Notes under the pieces: generated by a model
Told to the model about the DNA's origin: nothing
Database searches by the model: none
The model's input: only the letters and a program-made list of their open reading frames with translations
Source: Eisenbergiella porci
Lineage (GTDB): Bacteria > Bacillota > Clostridia > Lachnospirales > Lachnospiraceae
NCBI RefSeq assembly: GCF_009696275.1
Contig: NZ_VUMI01000005.1
Span: 1 to 64,000 of the forward strand
Direction of reading: 5' to 3'
Length of the DNA: 64,000 nucleotides
Program-made: the position numbers and the translations under genes
Shown here: piece by piece, positions 61,646-64,000 of the stretch
Numbering within the stretch: position 1 is the stretch's first letter
Layout: each line of letters opens with the position of its first letter

Positions 61646-62488
61646 ATGGAAAATTATGAAAAGACGGGGTATCTTAAGAATGATTTCAGGATTTTTCATT
61701 TGAAGGATGCCAGAAAAATGGATATTGCCTATCATTATCATGACTTTGACAAGATTGTTTTGTTCCTGAGCGGGGACGTGACGTACTCAATTGAAGGACG
61801 GCGGTACGAGCTGAGGCCTTATGATGTTATTCTGGTAAATGCCGGAGAGATCCACAGACCAGTGATTCACAGCGATATGCCTTATGAGAGGATTATTATT
61901 TATGTGTCTTCCGGGTTTATGCGGGAGTACAGGGATGAGAATTATGATTTGAGCCGGTGTTTTCAGGAAGCGAGGGAAAAACACGGGAATGTTCTGCGCA
62001 TAGATAATCTGGAAAAAAGCAGCCTGTTTGCGGTGTGCAGGGAGCTGGAGCGTTCTTTCTCCAGCCAGGAATATGCCAATGGGCTTTATCAGAAGGTGCT
62101 TTTTCTGGAGTTTATGATATGGCTGAACCGGGCGCTGATTAACAATCATGCGAATTATCTTGAAAATGAAGTGTCCAACGAAAAGATTGCGGCTATTGTG
62201 GATTATATCAATGCTCATTTGAAGGATGAAATTACTGTGGATGGCCTGGCAGAGCATTTTTTTGTCAGCAGGTCTTATCTGATGCATCTGTTCAAAGCGG
62301 AAACCGGATATTCCATCGGTTCCTACATCAGTGAAAAGCGTCTGCTGCTGGCGAAAACACAGATTCAGAATGGAATGAGCGTTACGGAAGCATGCTATGC
62401 ATGCGGTTTTAAGGATTATTCCACTTTTTCCAGGGCGTTTAAGAAAAAGTTCCAGACCACGCCAAAGCATTCTGGTAAGATTATCTGA
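61646..62488 (+). CDS. AraC-family regulator with cupin domain
   Basis: ATG 61646 with AGGAG seven bases upstream gives 281 residues; the frame is open further upstream without a site. The cupin (about 20-100, with YHYHDFDKIVLFLSG and NAGEIHRPVIH) carries histidines of a possible metal or ligand site. The C-terminal double helix-turn-helix is typical AraC (VDGLAEHFFVSRSYLMHLF, VTEACYACGFKDYSTFSRAF). No adjacent sugar gene shows the target; neighbours are housekeeping. Confidence 0.85.
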   Translation: MENYEKTGYLKNDFRIFHLKDARKMDIAYHYHDFDKIVLFLSGDVTYSIEGRRYELRPYDVILVNAGEIHRPVIHSDMPYERIIIYVSSGFMREYRDENYDLSRCFQEAREKHGNVLRIDNLEKSSLFAVCRELERSFSSQEYANGLYQKVLFLEFMIWLNRALINNHANYLENEVSNEKIAAIVDYINAHLKDEITVDGLAEHFFVSRSYLMHLFKAETGYSIGSYISEKRLLLAKTQIQNGMSVTEACYACGFKDYSTFSRAFKKKFQTTPKHSGKII

Positions 62489-62583
62489 ACAGCTCTGTGA
62501 AATTATGAATCGAAGGAATCCATGAATCGCCGCAATCATTTCGCAGACAGGTAATTTGCCGGGCTTTCGCCAACTAACGGGGA

Positions 62584-62943
62584 TTAATTGAAATCTTCCC
62601 GTGCAATTCTTTTTCCGTCTCTCCATATTCTTTCAAGATCGTAGAAAAGACGGTTTTCACGGTCGAAAACGTGGACGATAATATCGCCGTAATCCATGAG
62701 TATCCAGTTGGCGGTGTCATAGCCTTCAATTTGTTTCGGGCTGTAGCCGGCACGGCCCAGCTTTTCTTCCACGCTGTCCGTAAGGGCCTGGATCTGGCTG
62801 CGGTTGCTGCCGCTGGCAATCAGAAAATAATCTGCCAGAACGGATACTTCGCTGATGTCAATAATGCTGATGTCTTCCGCTTTCTTATCTTCCAGGGCTG
62901 TAATAGCCAGTCTGGTCATTTCCTTGGAACGTGAATCTGTCAT
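62584..62943 (-). CDS. rsfS: Ribosomal silencing factor RsfS
   Basis: A 119-residue RsfS (Iojap/YbeB) protein with the core DISIIDISEVSVLADYFLIASG (about 24-45, quoted as two adjoining strands) and the closing DYGDIIVHVFD segment. It binds ribosomal protein uL14 and blocks joining of the subunits in starvation. It is the third gene of nadD-yqeK-rsfS, a conserved order in Firmicutes, with nine bases between it and yqeK. Confidence 0.93.
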   Translation of the reverse strand: MTDSRSKEMTRLAITALEDKKAEDISIIDISEVSVLADYFLIASGSNRSQIQALTDSVEEKLGRAGYSPKQIEGYDTANWILMDYGDIIVHVFDRENRLFYDLERIWRDGKRIAREDFN

Positions 62944-62952
62944 AAAAGTACC

Positions 62953-63585
62953 TTACCTTTCCGTATTTTGTTCTCTCAGTGATTTATAGTAATCATAGGT
63001 CTGACGGGTGGCTTCATCTATTTCCATCTTGGATGCGGTCAAATAATCAAGCGTATCCCCGAGTATCCGGAACAGACAGTCGTCCAAATCCGTGAAGGCA
63101 AGCCTGCGTACCTCCGGCAGTCCAGGAGCCTGGCTGCGGCCAGGTTCGATATAATCCGCAATGTAAATAATTTTATCCATAACGGTCATATCAGGGCGGC
63201 CTGTTGTATGGTAGGTGATGGCATCCAGGATTTCCCGATCGGAAATGCCGTATTTCTTCTGTGCAAGATAGCTTCCCACCTTTGCATGGAGGAGGAAAGG
63301 ATTCTTCTCCTCAGCGGCATTGATTGGAATATTGTTTTTCCGGCAGATGTCCACTCTCTTCTCATTTGTCAGATTTTTGGCGCAGTCATGAAGGAGTCCC
63401 GCCGTCTGCGCTTTGTGCACATTCTGTCCGTAACGCATGGCCAGGGCGGCCGCTGTATAGGCGACGCCCAGCGTGTGCTCATATCTTTTTTCTTCCAGGG
63501 CCTTACTTATGGCCTTTCGTAAAGCAATGATTTCCTGATTTTCTTTGGGACGCTTTGCATCGGAATGTTTTGCTTCTTTATTCAT
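62953..63585 (-). CDS. yqeK: YqeK-type HD-domain phosphohydrolase
   Basis: A 210-residue HD-superfamily enzyme. The metal residues are His in YEHTLGVAY, the HD doublet in LLHDCAK, His in LLHAKVGS, His in AITYHTTG and Asp in IADYIEPGR. YqeK hydrolyses diadenosine tetraphosphate symmetrically to two ADP. AGGAGA precedes ATG, and the start overlaps the nadD stop by eight bases. It is the middle gene of the nadD operon. Confidence 0.92.
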   Translation of the reverse strand: MNKEAKHSDAKRPKENQEIIALRKAISKALEEKRYEHTLGVAYTAAALAMRYGQNVHKAQTAGLLHDCAKNLTNEKRVDICRKNNIPINAAEEKNPFLLHAKVGSYLAQKKYGISDREILDAITYHTTGRPDMTVMDKIIYIADYIEPGRSQAPGLPEVRRLAFTDLDDCLFRILGDTLDYLTASKMEIDEATRQTYDYYKSLREQNTER

Positions 63586-64000
63586 GTCTGTTCTCCTGCG
63601 AAGCCGGGACTGTTAAATCCCGGTAAAGATTATTTTTTTCAATATATTCCCGGACGCTTTCATGGACAAGATAGCGGATGGAACGTTCCTCACGGACCCG
63701 TCTGCGGATATCCGAGGAGGAAATATCTATATTCCCAATAGGTACCAGATGGATCTCGGCCTTAAATTTATCCTTCAGCTGCCCGGCCTTTTCCAGAAGC
63801 TCTTTTATATCACGGCCCTCACGCACCGCCGCAAGAATAACGGCCTTCTGAAAAATAATTTCAGGATCCTTCCAGCTTTCCATCTGGAACAGGCTGTCGG
63901 CTCCCAAAATAAAATAATAATCAGTTTCAGGATTCTCTTCCCCCAGCTGTTCCAGCGTCTGACAGGTATAGGTATAGCCGCCCCGGTCAATTTCCATGGA
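63578..64000 (-). CDS. nadD: Nicotinate-nucleotide adenylyltransferase, partial
   Basis: The C-terminal 139 or so residues; the N-terminal part, with the HxGH motif, lies beyond the window edge. Diagnostic segments are YYFILGADSLFQMESWKDP and the C-terminal ISSSDIRRRVREERSIRYLV (SSTxIR type). NadD adenylates nicotinate mononucleotide for NAD synthesis. It heads the yqeK-rsfS cluster. Confidence 0.93.
   Translation of the reverse strand, partial: SMEIDRGGYTYTCQTLEQLGEENPETDYYFILGADSLFQMESWKDPEIIFQKAVILAAVREGRDIKELLEKAGQLKDKFKAEIHLVPIGNIDISSSDIRRRVREERSIRYLVHESVREYIEKNNLYRDLTVPASQENRHE

Overview
The window looks like chromosome of a spore-forming Gram-positive gut anaerobe of the Clostridia, most likely Lachnospiraceae. 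The reasons are a CotJ spore-coat operon, a Gram-positive LexA with CGAAC-type SOS boxes, several CUT1 sugar-import and AraC/LacI sugar operons, an oxygen-independent sulfatase-maturating radical SAM enzyme, and strong AGGAGG-type ribosome sites with occasional TTG starts. This is inference from gene content; no rRNA, tRNA or CRISPR array was seen.

Layout. 0-2 kb: DivIVA-domain protein, a small coupled ORF and a DinB-fold protein. 2.1-16.2 kb: a large sugar locus. It holds an ABC importer (lipoprotein plus two permeases), GH43, a DUF624 membrane protein, an ArsR-type regulator, a broken sulfatase, a class II aldolase, a PfkB kinase, an aldo/keto reductase, a fucose-isomerase-like enzyme, GH172 and a truncated GH116. 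Read together, these suggest glycoside cleavage, import, isomerisation to a ketose, phosphorylation, aldol cleavage and aldehyde reduction, with non-orthologous replacement of the classical fucose/D-arabinose enzymes. The locus carries several lesions. 16.2-20.6 kb: CoiA-like protein, LacI regulator and GH13 alpha-glucosidase. 20.8-24.1 kb: a gene graveyard of flippase, IS3-family, permease and kinase fragments.

24.2-30.9 kb: HTH-Uma2 protein, a bifunctional fucokinase/GDP-fucose pyrophosphorylase, a small membrane protein, the sulfatase-maturating enzyme and a LysR regulator. 31.2-34.8 kb: two-subunit CHR transporter, a MerR regulator and a frameshifted MATE pump. 35-37.2 kb: GH29 fucosidase divergent from an AraC regulator. 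37.3-40.3 kb: a CmpB-type membrane protein, a fucosidase remnant and a CotJA-CotJB fusion with CotJC. 40.3-46.6 kb: a second decay zone (acetyltransferase, BtrH-like and YdeI-like remnants) around intact galK, an AraC gene and dtd.

46.6-50 kb: AI-2E-family transporter, TtcA-like protein and tyrosine recombinase. 50-58.6 kb: a broken FtsX permease with intact ATPase and a two-component pair, followed by a second two-component pair whose kinase has an unusual Gly/Pro/Tyr-rich tail. 58.9-60.1 kb: divergent LysM (YneA-like) gene and lexA with several SOS boxes, one inside a consensus promoter. 60.3-64 kb: small HMA-fold-like protein, GNAT enzyme, AraC regulator and the housekeeping cluster nadD-yqeK-rsfS, cut by the window end.

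The most unusual items are the replaced ketose pathway tied to GH172/GH116, the kinase with a low-complexity tail, the CotJA-CotJB fusion, and the concentration of recently broken genes.
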